This document shows positions 1-7,466 of a stretch of 27,912 nucleotides of DNA, one piece after another. The notes under the pieces were generated by a model. The model did no database searches, was not told the DNA's origin, and saw only the letters and a program-made list of their open reading frames with translations. Source of the stretch: Bacteroidota bacterium (GTDB lineage: Bacteria > Bacteroidota > Bacteroidia > Chitinophagales > Saprospiraceae); assembly GCA_018969455.1 (NCBI GenBank), contig JAGWYI010000003.1:1-27912 (forward strand), read 5' to 3'. Positions within the stretch are counted from its first letter, which is position 1. Every line of letters begins with the position of its first letter. The position numbers were made by a program, and so were the translations under genes.

Positions 1-671
1 TCTTTAAAAAAATTAGTCAATAATTCATTTAAGTCGGGCTTATCAAGCATTGCAAATGTGATACCACGATAGTTATCATGGCTCAAGCCGGAAATTGTGT
101 TAAAATTACGAAACCATTTCATTATTCTTGATGCAGTATGACCATTAAATTGATCAACTACTGTTAGGAAGAGAGCATTCTCTCTTGTCTTTTCTTCTAA
201 ATCTTTGCCCTCTGGAAAATTTCGCGTTACTTCAATTCCTTCGGGAACTCTTAAAAAAAGAGGCTTTTCAGATTTTTTTTTCTCAGTGGCAAAAAGCCAT
301 TCTGAATGAATTGAAGTCCTGTCTACTTCGAATCCATATCGGTATTTAGTATTTTCTATCCCAAAAACAACTTCATAGAAAGTAGGCTCATTTGAAGATT
401 TCGAGTTTAGTAAGAATGGGTCGAACGGGAGTTCACTAACGGAGCGCTTGTCGAAATTTTCAACAACAATCCTTTTCATTGTATTCACTCCTCTAAGCAA
501 ATTGGATTTACCAGAGGCATTAGCACCATAAATAACGGCGGAGGAGAGATAACTATATTGAGCCTTTTTGATTATATTCTGTGGATGGTCAGAAATTGAT
601 GCAGGCTCCATACTAAGCGTCTTTCGCTCGGAAAAGGACCTGAAGTTGCCGATGGTGAAGTTAAAAAGCAT
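1..671 (-). CDS. AAA family ATPase (AAA_15/COG1106 type), 3' end cut off by window edge
   Basis: Reading from the ATG at 671 on the minus strand gives about 223 residues that run off the left edge without a stop. The protein begins MLFNFTIGNFRSFSERKTLS, the usual opening of COG1106/AAA_15 ATPases, where an N-terminal beta strand is followed by NFRSF. Around residues 48-55 there is a Walker A motif, GANASGKS. The Walker B and signature motifs would lie outside the window. Family members are SMC/RecF-like ATPases, many of them found in defence loci such as Abi-type and RloA/RloB-type systems; a partner gene, if any, would lie further left. The coding sequence is visibly more AT-rich than the genes to its right, and the neighbouring non-coding DNA holds an integrase remnant, so horizontal acquisition is plausible. 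The family assignment is firm; a defence role is inference. Confidence 0.85.
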   Translation of the reverse strand, partial: MLFNFTIGNFRSFSERKTLSMEPASISDHPQNIIKKAQYSYLSSAVIYGANASGKSNLLRGVNTMKRIVVENFDKRSVSELPFDPFLLNSKSSNEPTFYEVVFGIENTKYRYGFEVDRTSIHSEWLFATEKKKSEKPLFLRVPEGIEVTRNFPEGKDLEEKTRENALFLTVVDQFNGHTASRIMKWFRNFNTISGLSHDNYRGITFAMLDKPDLNELLTNFFK

Positions 672-904
672 AATATTTGAGAGTTTTTCTCAAAGGTAGG
701 CACATTTCTTGAAAACCATTCTTTTTTGAGAAAATTTCTCATTTTTTTATTTTTTTTCTCCGAGAACTACTGTACTACCGCAACCCGCATTGCCAATACC
801 CCAATACCTGCGCAGTAATACCCCCTAATAAACCTATCACTTAATTTAAAAGCCCTGTCATTGGTCAGTTCCTGCAATGCAAAAACGAATATCCTGCCTG
901 CATT

Positions 905-1082
905 TTACATATCCCAAAAATCTAACAGACTTTTTAAAGCCCCCATTCCTTTCTTCGTAATGCGGGTGTAAATTTCGGTGGTTTTACGGCTCGCCTGCCC
1001 CAATAATTTTTGAACAGATCGCCAATATACCCCTTGTTCGCGCAAATGGGTGACACAAATTGTGTACGGTTGCATCCGGGTG
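905..1082 (-). pseudogene. Tyrosine recombinase/integrase, C-terminal remnant
   Basis: On the minus strand, 1051 down to the stop at 905-907 translates as 48 residues containing THLREQGVYWRSVQKLLGQ and then ASRKTTEIYTRITKKG. This is the classic C-terminus of Bacteroidota XerC/D-like integrases, which read roughly THLLEQG, RYIQKLLGH, SSKTTEIYTHV. Just upstream, in another frame (about 1053-1082), the sequence reads HPDATVHNLCH, matching the expected VHxLRH box. The two pieces are out of frame, the box-II Arg is Cys, the GH histidine is Gln, and there is no N-terminal part. The Tyr nucleophile survives (EIYTR). This is clearly a dead fragment left by a past integration. It lies 234 bases upstream of the ATPase gene start and on the same strand. 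Confidence 0.8.
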
Positions 1083-1275
1083 AAGCATACTTTATATTTT
1101 TGCAGCGGTGCATATTTGCAGCACGCTTCGTTCGGAATATTTATTCCTTACACCGCCAGATTTTGTGCATAACGATCTTTATAAATCATCGTAATCCATC
1201 CTGATTTATCCACAAAATCCGGCGATTCCTGGTATACCTCCAGCAGCGCCCTCAAACAATCAGGTATGCTTCACC
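1079..1275. repeat. 12-bp inverted repeat pair bracketing the interspersed repeat
   Basis: GGTGAAGCATAC at 1079-1090 is matched exactly by its reverse complement at 1264-1275. The pair encloses the interspersed repeat at 1158-1236. The left arm overlaps the integrase remnant. The match could be the end of a small non-autonomous element, or chance. Confidence 0.35.
1158..1236 (+). repeat. Interspersed palindromic repeat, copy 1
   Basis: This 79-bp element is closely matched in inverted orientation at 17644-17732. The first 32 bases are identical (beginning AGATTTTGTGCATAACGATC), then comes a variable middle, then a second conserved block from CATCCTGATTTATC to the end, with two mismatches. 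The ends are imperfect inverted repeats (AGATTTTGTG against CACAAAATCC), and ATAAATCA pairs with TGATTTAT inside, so the element can fold into a bulged hairpin. Both copies are intergenic. It resembles REP/MITE-type elements; no transposase is present here. Confidence 0.75.
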
Positions 1276-1440
1276 GCAACAGGGTTTGTGCAAATGTTTG
1301 AAATTTTGGTGTCATGCGTGATTTCTCCCATGCATTTAACCCAACTAAGCGCCTGCACACCGCCAACTTTTTCCCCTGCCTTGCGAAAATTAAAACCGGC
1401 TCCAAAGATGAAGTTAAAATAGAATTCAAATAATCGCGTT

Positions 1441-1448
1441 TAACTTTA
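1441..1448 (+). promoter_or_regulatory. Probable -7 promoter box for the LysM-glucosaminidase gene
   Basis: TAACTTTA matches the Bacteroidota -7 box TAnnTTTG at 7 of 8 positions and lies 31 bases before the ATG at 1480. It sits in the context GTTTAACTTT, also seen upstream of gpmI at about 11398. I saw no convincing -33 box. Confidence 0.4.
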
Positions 1449-1479
1449 CCATTTCAAAAAATAAGACCAATCAGCGCCA

Positions 1480-2976
1480 ATGATTAACCGTATTTTATGC
1501 TCTATGCTCGCGTTGCTGGCCATTTCAGCCTGCAACACCGCCCACAAAACCGTTGCCAAAGGCGATTTGGCGGCTTCTGCCACTGAATTTAAAGGCACTG
1601 GCAATGCCCAACTCGATTACATTACCCTTTACCGCAGCGCTGCCCAAACCGAAATGGAACGCGGCGGCGTTCCTGCCAGCATCATCCTCGCACAAGGCCT
1701 GCTCGAATCCAATGCAGGCCAAAGCGAAGTTGCCAAATCCGCAAACAATCATTTTGGAATAAAGTGTGGCAATGATTGGAAAGGAAAAACCTATTACAAA
1801 AAAGACGACGATTATGGCCCCGATGGCCAATTGAAAGAATCCTGCTTCCGCAAATACGAATCGGTGGAGGAAAGTTTCCTCGACCATGGCCAGTTTCTGC
1901 GCGACCCCAAAAAGCACAACCGGTACGGCTTTCTGTTCAATCTGGACAAAACCGATTACAAAGCCTGGGCCCGGGGACTACAATCGGCAGGCTATGCAAC
2001 CTCCATTACCTATGCCGACCAATTGATTGAACTGATTGAAAAATATAAACTAAATGAATATGACCTTCCGGGAAAAGTCGTACAACCCGGAGCGCCTCCC
2101 ACTACCGAAACACCCGTTGTAACAAACCCCAATGGCACTACAGAGCCGGCCCCGCTCAATGCCCGCGTTGGCAGGGTGAACGATGTAAAAGTGGTACTCA
2201 GTAAAGACGGTGAAACCCTGGAAGAAATTTCGCGCGCCTATCGGGTCAACCCAGATAAAGTAGTGGCTTTCAACGATTACGGATACCCGCCGGGGGTTCG
2301 GTTGCGCCCTGGTACCCGTATTTACATTCAACCTAAAAAGGACAAATTCAGCGGCCGGATTTCAGAACATTACGTCAAAGATGGACAATCTATGTTTGAT
2401 ATTTCGCAACAATACGGTGTCCGACTGGATAAACTGCAGGAAAGGAACGGCCTAATGGCCGGCCAGGAACCTGCCGCAGGACAGAAAATCATCCTCCGCG
2501 GAAGCCGAAAAGGCAACGACCCGGTCGCCTTGCGCCCCCCGGAAAGCCCTAAAACCAATGCGCCCGGCGGATCAACCGGAAACCCCAAGCCCGGACAAGG
2601 CGCTCCAACTGCGCCTGAAAAACCCGGAAAACTGACCCCTGGCGGTGACCTGGACTTCGACATCGAAGGGGAAGGCTCCGCCAAACCGGATAGTAGCAAA
2701 TTCAAACCAAAACCCTCCAGTCCAAGCCCCGTGAAGCCCGCTCCCAAACCCGGTGGCAAACCATCCACCACCGGAAACGATTACCCCAATGACCCTGTGG
2801 TAAACAAACCTGCCCCAATACCTGCTCCCGCAAAACCAGGATACCATCTGGTTGTGAAAGGCGACACTTTGTTCAGCCTTTCGCGCAAGTACAATACCAC
2901 CGTGGCCAAACTCAAAAAAATGAACAATTTAACCGACGACAGCATCAAAATCGGACAAACCTTGAAGGTGCAATAA
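1480..2976 (+). CDS. LysM-containing N-acetylglucosaminidase lipoprotein (peptidoglycan hydrolase)
   Basis: This 498-residue protein starts at ATG with a lipoprotein signal (lipobox LAISAC, Cys18). Residues about 45-190 form a glucosaminidase domain of the FlgJ/LytG type; Glu76 in AQGLLESNAGQ is the expected general acid, followed by the family block NNHFGIKC. Two LysM-like modules follow at about 230-285 and 295-345. A Pro/Gly/Lys-rich linker spans about 350-450, and a third, well-formed LysM closes the protein (VKGDTLFSLSRKYNTTVAKL). The enzyme should cleave glycan strands of peptidoglycan in the periplasm, with LysM modules binding GlcNAc-rich glycan. It is a single gene ended by a strong terminator that overlaps its stop codon. 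The family call is firm; its cellular role (remodelling or division) is inferred. Confidence 0.93.
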   Translation: MINRILCSMLALLAISACNTAHKTVAKGDLAASATEFKGTGNAQLDYITLYRSAAQTEMERGGVPASIILAQGLLESNAGQSEVAKSANNHFGIKCGNDWKGKTYYKKDDDYGPDGQLKESCFRKYESVEESFLDHGQFLRDPKKHNRYGFLFNLDKTDYKAWARGLQSAGYATSITYADQLIELIEKYKLNEYDLPGKVVQPGAPPTTETPVVTNPNGTTEPAPLNARVGRVNDVKVVLSKDGETLEEISRAYRVNPDKVVAFNDYGYPPGVRLRPGTRIYIQPKKDKFSGRISEHYVKDGQSMFDISQQYGVRLDKLQERNGLMAGQEPAAGQKIILRGSRKGNDPVALRPPESPKTNAPGGSTGNPKPGQGAPTAPEKPGKLTPGGDLDFDIEGEGSAKPDSSKFKPKPSSPSPVKPAPKPGGKPSTTGNDYPNDPVVNKPAPIPAPAKPGYHLVVKGDTLFSLSRKYNTTVAKLKKMNNLTDDSIKIGQTLKVQ

Positions 2977-3006
2977 GCGGGATTTCCCGTTTATTGCACC
3001 TTTTTT
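2965..3006 (+). terminator. Intrinsic terminator overlapping the stop codon
   Basis: AAGGTGCAATAA (2965-2976) begins a 17-bp stem with one mismatch, a four-base loop ATTT at 2982-2985, and a right arm at 2986-3002. The 3' arm runs directly into a T-tract (3001-3006). The last codons and the TAA of the glucosaminidase gene lie inside the 5' arm, so a ribosome finishing translation would cover half of the hairpin. Confidence 0.85.
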
Positions 3007-3019
3007 CTGACTACTTGCC

Positions 3020-4168
3020 ATGCGATTTATCCTCTCTGCGCTGTTCACCCTGTTTTGCAGCCTTTTATCGGCCCAAAATGTGGCCCTGTTGTCTGACAGT
3101 GCCCGGGTGAGCCTCATGACGGTTTCACCAGGCTCCGAATTGTACAGCATTTTCGGGCACAGCGCCTTGCGGGTATACGACCCGGTAACCCGCATCAACC
3201 GGGTGTACAACTACGGCACCTTCGATTTTGACCAGCCCAATTTTTACCTCAATTTCTGCCGGGGAAAACTGCTGTATTCCCTCGATGTAGAATCGTACCG
3301 CAATTTCGAATTTGGCAACCTCCACGACCACCGCTGGATGTCGGAACAGGTACTCAACCTCTCGCCCGCTCAATGCAACCGCATTTTTGAACTGCTGCAA
3401 ACCAATGCCCTGCCGGAAAACCGGGACTATAAATACGACTTTTTTTACGACAATTGCGCAACCCGGATCCGCGACCTGCTGAAAGAAACCTTTTATCACC
3501 AGATTAGCTTCGACAGCAGCGGCCTGAAACCCGGTGTCACGATGCGCCAATTGCTGAAACCCTATCTCCAAAACAGCCCCTGGACTGATTTTGGAATCGA
3601 TTTAATATTGGGTTGGGCGGCCGACCGGAAGGCACGCGCAGAAGATTATATGTTCCTGCCCGATCATGTGCATGATATATTTGCCGCCACCAAAACAGAC
3701 GGCCATGTGCCGCTGGTGCGCTCGGAGCATTTTATTCCGGAAAACAAAATGCCTACGCCGGGTTTTCACCCCGGTTTTCTGGACCGTCCTTTTTGGGTGA
3801 TGTGCTTTTTTGCCCTCCTGGGCTTGCTGAGCATGGCCAATCCGCGCACCGAGCGCATTTTTGACACCCTTTTCTGGCTTTTGCTGGGTTTGGCGGGCCT
3901 GGTGATTGCCTTGTTGTGGTTTGCAACGGATCACAGCGCCACAAAGACCAATTTGAATATGTTTTGGGCCTTGCCGACGCATTTGTTGTTTTTCTGGCGC
4001 CGCAACAGGTCGGAATTTGTAGAGCATTACTTCACGGGCACGGCGATTCTTGCCGCCTTGATGCTGATTTTTTGGGCCTGGATACCGCAGGCTTTGCCGG
4101 TGGCTGCCATACCGGTGGTGGTGCTGGTGGTGGTGAAAGGGATTTGGCGGCGGAGGGGTGCTGCTTAG
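3020..4168 (+). CDS. DUF4105 (Lnb-type N-terminal) periplasmic-domain membrane protein
   Basis: This 382-residue protein has a signal peptide (residues 1-18, LLSAQ). A DUF4105 domain follows at about 35-230, with the conserved YSIFGHSALRV (His47) and FFYDNCATRIRDLL (Cys146), the likely Cys/His pair of a papain-like/NlpC-P60 fold. The C-terminal 120 residues hold about five hydrophobic segments (roughly 258-275, 283-305, 313-327, 338-352 and 355-372), so the enzyme-like domain should face the periplasm from an inner-membrane anchor. DUF4105 proteins are common in Bacteroidota envelopes, and their substrate is not established. The start lies only 13 bases after the T-tract of the upstream terminator and I saw no promoter in that gap. 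Expression may therefore depend on read-through or on a promoter inside the upstream gene. Confidence 0.88.
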   Translation: MRFILSALFTLFCSLLSAQNVALLSDSARVSLMTVSPGSELYSIFGHSALRVYDPVTRINRVYNYGTFDFDQPNFYLNFCRGKLLYSLDVESYRNFEFGNLHDHRWMSEQVLNLSPAQCNRIFELLQTNALPENRDYKYDFFYDNCATRIRDLLKETFYHQISFDSSGLKPGVTMRQLLKPYLQNSPWTDFGIDLILGWAADRKARAEDYMFLPDHVHDIFAATKTDGHVPLVRSEHFIPENKMPTPGFHPGFLDRPFWVMCFFALLGLLSMANPRTERIFDTLFWLLLGLAGLVIALLWFATDHSATKTNLNMFWALPTHLLFFWRRNRSEFVEHYFTGTAILAALMLIFWAWIPQALPVAAIPVVVLVVVKGIWRRRGAA

Positions 4169-4176
4169 AGGGAAAA

Positions 4177-4260
4177 GGGCCACAGAGTTACACGGAGGTA
4201 CGGAGTTACACGGAGGTTTTTCTCTGTGCTCCTCCATACCTCCGTGTAACTCCGTGGCCC
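4177..4260. repeat. Long stem-loop repeat, likely bidirectional terminator
   Basis: The left arm at 4177-4205 and the right arm at 4232-4260 are reverse complements over 29 bp with two mismatches. The word GGAGTTACACGGAGGT also occurs as a direct repeat inside the loop side (4202-4217). The element fills most of the gap between two convergent genes (stops at 4168 and 4265), where a bidirectional terminator is expected. Its length and internal duplication suggest an interspersed repeat family, though no second copy is in this window. Confidence 0.7.
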
Positions 4261-4264
4261 CCCT

Positions 4265-5158
4265 TTAAATTCCCCAAATCTTCAAAACCCGATCATCTCC
4301 GGCAGAAATCAATCCTTCCTCCAACCACAACAGCCGATTTACGGAGTTAACATGCCCGTCATGTCGCAACGCATCCACCACTTTAAGCAATTCCACCGAG
4401 TCGGCGTCCCATATTTTGATGGTTTTGTCCCGGCTGGCGCTTGCCAGCAAACGCCCGTCGGGTGAAAAAGCCAGGTGATTGAGTGTAAAAAGATGTGCCG
4501 GAAGGGCTTGCACAGGCAATTCCGGGCTTTCAGGATCCCAAACGCGGAGCATGGCATCGCGGCCGCCGCTGAACAGCCGCTGTTGATCGGGGCTGTATTG
4601 CAGGGTAAAAACCGATGGCTGGTGTGCAGCGGCCATGGTACGGCGCAATTCAAGCGTTTCAGCGTCCAGCAAATAAATGCAGCCATCACTGGCGCCGATG
4701 GCAAATTCTGCACGCAGGGGCGCGTAGGCGATGCAGCGCAGGGCCTGGCGACTCAATTGAAAACTTTCGAGGGCCCGTCGGCTTTCGAGCGCCCAACGCG
4801 TGAGCGTGCCATCACCGCCGAGCGAATATAACCATTCCCCGACCACCAGCAAATCGAATACACCTTTTTGGTGGTGCTGCACATTGCGGGTGCGCTCAGG
4901 CGCCTGCAAGTCGATCCAATGCAAGCCGCCATCCATATTGCCTGCAAGCAATTGACCCTCAAAGGGTAAGGTACAAAGGGAAAAAATGCGGGATTCCACG
5001 CTGGCCACCACCCGACCGATTTCGGGATCGCTCCAATTCCAGTCAACGATCCAGCCATCTCCGCCCGCTGTATAAAAATGCCCGGCATTCGGGCCAGGCG
5101 CGAGCGCGTACAAGGCTGCCCGGTGGCCCGTGCAGGTATGTCGCAAACGCAATTCCAT
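4265..5158 (-). CDS. WD40 repeat protein
   Basis: This 297-residue protein has no signal peptide and no transmembrane segment. It is built from about seven WD40 blades, the size of a single seven-bladed beta-propeller. Blade endings include GGDGWIVDWNW, GGRDAMLRVWD, SASRDKTIKIWD and the terminal SAGDDRVLKIWGI; GH dipeptides sit at the expected places (CTGHRAALYAL, RHDGHVNSVNRLLW). WD40 propellers act as protein-interaction platforms, so no reaction can be assigned. The gene begins one base after the stop of the small membrane protein gene (TAG, A, ATG), so the two are translated from one transcript. The pairing suggests that the propeller docks to that membrane protein, which is inference. 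Confidence 0.9.
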   Translation of the reverse strand: MELRLRHTCTGHRAALYALAPGPNAGHFYTAGGDGWIVDWNWSDPEIGRVVASVESRIFSLCTLPFEGQLLAGNMDGGLHWIDLQAPERTRNVQHHQKGVFDLLVVGEWLYSLGGDGTLTRWALESRRALESFQLSRQALRCIAYAPLRAEFAIGASDGCIYLLDAETLELRRTMAAAHQPSVFTLQYSPDQQRLFSGGRDAMLRVWDPESPELPVQALPAHLFTLNHLAFSPDGRLLASASRDKTIKIWDADSVELLKVVDALRHDGHVNSVNRLLWLEEGLISAGDDRVLKIWGI

Positions 5159-5159
5159 T

Positions 5160-5699
5160 CTATTTCGGGGGTGTTTGGATCAAATATGCATGACCAAGCA
5201 CATCAATCAGGTGGGCGGTTTGGGCGGATGGGAAAAAATAGATCACCTGTCCGAACCGGCCTTTGGCTTTAAGTTCAAGTCGCCAGGTTCCGGTACCCCT
5301 GGTGTTTTTCATTTGAAAACAAGCGATATCTTCCCAGGGATACCGCACGGTAGTCCAATAATTGGTGATGTACACAAAACGGCCGTCGGCATCCACCCTT
5401 TTAAGGCGCCAAAGCGTGCGATAGAGCAGGAAGATCCAGGCTGCAAGAACCAGGACAATGCCTGTGCGCGCCCAGGAAAGGGGAACCAAAGGCATCACCA
5501 TTTCGTCTTCTTCGGTGAGGTAAAAAGCCACCAGGAGCCCAATTAAAAACACCGTAGAAAAGATGGGCAAAAAAATGCGCCAAAACAGCGTGTAATTGGA
5601 AGAAAGCAGACTAATGCGGGAAGGTACCTCGCTGGGCGAGAGCGGTGTACCTTCCGGGCTAAGTTTATTTGAATCCATCATAATTTTAGGTTGCCGCAT
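5160..5699 (-). CDS. Small two-TM membrane protein with PH-like C-terminal domain
   Basis: I do not recognise a named family. The 179 residues comprise a polar N-terminus (about 1-35), two transmembrane helices (about 38-61 and 77-97), and a soluble C-terminal part whose pattern (FVYITNYWTTVRYPWEDIACFQ, then a strand-rich stretch) resembles bacterial PH-like domains found after paired helices. The C-terminal part would face the cytosol if both termini are inside. The first ATG is at 5699; internal ATGs at residues 7 and 8 (5681 and 5678) are equally possible starts. It lies 26 bases after the adaptor gene and one base before the WD40 gene, so it is probably the middle of a three-gene transcript. 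Confidence 0.7.
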   Translation of the reverse strand: MRQPKIMMDSNKLSPEGTPLSPSEVPSRISLLSSNYTLFWRIFLPIFSTVFLIGLLVAFYLTEEDEMVMPLVPLSWARTGIVLVLAAWIFLLYRTLWRLKRVDADGRFVYITNYWTTVRYPWEDIACFQMKNTRGTGTWRLELKAKGRFGQVIYFFPSAQTAHLIDVLGHAYLIQTPPK

Positions 5700-5725
5700 T
5701 GGATACGGGCGTCCAAAAGTACGTG

Positions 5726-7180
5726 CTATTCCTTTTTTTCTTCGGCTTTCTTTTTATCGATCGTTTTAATATGGGTTCCCCCCTTCAATTTGCGGGCAAT
5801 GGCCGAGTAGGGGCCGGTTACCACCACATCGCCTTCCTGGAGTCCACTGGTAATTTCTATGAAATCGTTGTCCTGAATACCGGTGGTCACATTTCGAACC
5901 CCGACCGTATCATTTTGCACCACAAATACGATTTCCTGAATCAGGTCGGTCTTTTTTTCCTTTTGGTTTTGGTCGGTGTTGGGTTTTTCTTCCTCTTTGG
6001 ATTCTGTTTTTTGCGCATCCGACTTTTCATCCCTTGCGGTAACTGCAATGAGAGGCACCGAGAGCGAATTTTCTGAGTCGTGGGTAAAAATATCAACGGA
6101 GGCCGACATTCCGGGGCGGAAAGGATATCTGCGGCCGTCTTTGAGCAGGTCCTGGTATGAATTTGGGTCGACGCGTATTTTGACGACAAAATTGGTCACT
6201 TGATCCGAGTTGAGGGTTGTACTGGCGCCTACATTACTGGCGCTGTTTGCGATTTCAGTAACAATTCCCTTGAATTTACGTCCGAGATAAGCATCCACTT
6301 CCACATCGGCCTGATTGCCCACACTTACTTTCAGGATATCATTTTCACTCACGTCTACCTGTACTTCCATGGATCGCAGGTTGGCGATGCGCATCATTTC
6401 GGTACCGGTCATTTGGAGGGTACCCACCACGCGTTCGCCTTTTTCTACGTTGAGTTTGCTGATGATGCCGCTGACCGGGGCTGTGATGATGGTTTTTTGG
6501 AGGCTGGTTTGCAGTTCGCGCAGGCGAGCGGAAGCGCTGGTGATACCGAGGTCTGACACCCGAACATTTTCTTGGGCGGAGGCCAGGCTGCTTTCGGAGG
6601 CCTGAAGGTTTGCTTCAGCGGCTTTGAGGGCGCTTTCAGCGGTGCGGAGGTTGTTCCGGGCGGTTTCGTAATCGGCGCTGGAAATCACCCCTTCTTTGAA
6701 GAGTTTGTCGGCGCGATTAAAGGCCGAATTTGCATTCTCAACGATAGCAAGGTTGCGCGTCACATCGGCTTTGAGTTGTTCCAATTGTGCAGCGCTGGAT
6801 TTTACGTTGGAGAAGGAAATTTGTTTTTGTGCTTTGGCGGTATTTACCGATGCAACGCCCTGTTCCACAGCGCTTTGATATTGATCGGGTCTGATTTTGG
6901 CCAATACTTGTCCGATGGTAACCGAGTCTCCTTCTTTTACAAACAGTTGAACGATTTCGCCGGAGACGTCGGATGATATTTTCACTTCCGTTTCCGGAAA
7001 AATTTTGCCGCTGGCAGTCACGGTTTCCCGGATGGTTCGGCGTGCAGCTTTTTCTGTGTATACCTCCACTCCTTTGGGTTTCTGGCGGCCTTTGATGATG
7101 GCGGCTATGATGAGCAACGCCAGGGCGCCCAGCAAAACATAGATCAGCGTTTTATTGCGTTTACGCGGCCTGTTCGACAT
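5726..7180 (-). CDS. Periplasmic adaptor (membrane fusion) protein, HlyD/MacA/RND type
   Basis: I take the start at the ATG at 7180 (MSNRPRKRNKTLIY) because a positively charged stretch and the transmembrane anchor (about 11-30) follow directly; a longer frame to 7234 adds 18 unlikely residues. The 484-residue protein shows the standard adaptor order. First comes a half lipoyl domain (SGEIVQLFVKEGDSVTIGQV). A long Ala/Gln-rich coiled-coil hairpin (about 105-215) follows, then the second lipoyl half (TIITAPVSGIISKLNVEKGE) and a beta-barrel and membrane-proximal part. A highly charged Lys/Glu insert interrupts the membrane-proximal region before VFVVQND. It would link an inner-membrane transporter to a TolC-type duct. 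No transporter gene is adjacent; the TolC homologue lies upstream beyond an oppositely oriented gene. Confidence 0.93.
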   Translation of the reverse strand: MSNRPRKRNKTLIYVLLGALALLIIAAIIKGRQKPKGVEVYTEKAARRTIRETVTASGKIFPETEVKISSDVSGEIVQLFVKEGDSVTIGQVLAKIRPDQYQSAVEQGVASVNTAKAQKQISFSNVKSSAAQLEQLKADVTRNLAIVENANSAFNRADKLFKEGVISSADYETARNNLRTAESALKAAEANLQASESSLASAQENVRVSDLGITSASARLRELQTSLQKTIITAPVSGIISKLNVEKGERVVGTLQMTGTEMMRIANLRSMEVQVDVSENDILKVSVGNQADVEVDAYLGRKFKGIVTEIANSASNVGASTTLNSDQVTNFVVKIRVDPNSYQDLLKDGRRYPFRPGMSASVDIFTHDSENSLSVPLIAVTARDEKSDAQKTESKEEEKPNTDQNQKEKKTDLIQEIVFVVQNDTVGVRNVTTGIQDNDFIEITSGLQEGDVVVTGPYSAIARKLKGGTHIKTIDKKKAEEKKE

Positions 7181-7466
7181 GTTGTGCAAAATTTTAAACT
7201 TTAAAAATGTTTCTGCAAGCGTACAAAGGCGCATTGCATTCGAAAAAATACTTGGATCAATGCATCAAAAACCCGGATGAAAGTCTCCTGAAGGCAGATG
7301 GAATATCCACTACAAGCAGAAGGCAAACTTTTTTCAAAAATTCCTTCACATATGCCGCTTTTGGCATGAAATTTTAACAGGTTTTGGATAATGAATCGTA
7401 ACCAAAAAATGTTACAGTATACCAGCCTTCACCGTCAAAACATTAACCGGTTTAATAACATTTAAC

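Larger units (their letters stand above)
672..1479. other. Gene-poor stretch with integrase relic and interspersed repeat
   Basis: About 800 bases separate the truncated ATPase gene from the LysM-glucosaminidase gene without an intact gene. The part next to the ATPase (about 680-780) is very AT-rich and probably holds its promoter. From 905 to 1082 the minus strand carries the remains of a tyrosine recombinase. An interspersed palindromic repeat lies at 1158-1236. The last 40 bases hold a -7 box for the gene at 1480. A 64-codon open frame at 1010-1204 runs antisense through the relic and into the repeat, and I do not consider it a gene. Confidence 0.6.

Noticed and set aside
1010..1204. 64-codon plus-strand open frame
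   Set aside because: It runs antisense through the integrase remnant and through the interspersed repeat, and has no recognisable protein features.
3602..4237. 211-codon minus-strand open frame
   Set aside because: It is a shadow of the DUF4105 gene, rich in Pro, His and Gln, without protein-like features.
7181..7234. 18-residue N-terminal extension of the adaptor protein
   Set aside because: It precedes the normal charged segment and membrane anchor and looks like untranslated leader; the ATG at 7180 is better.
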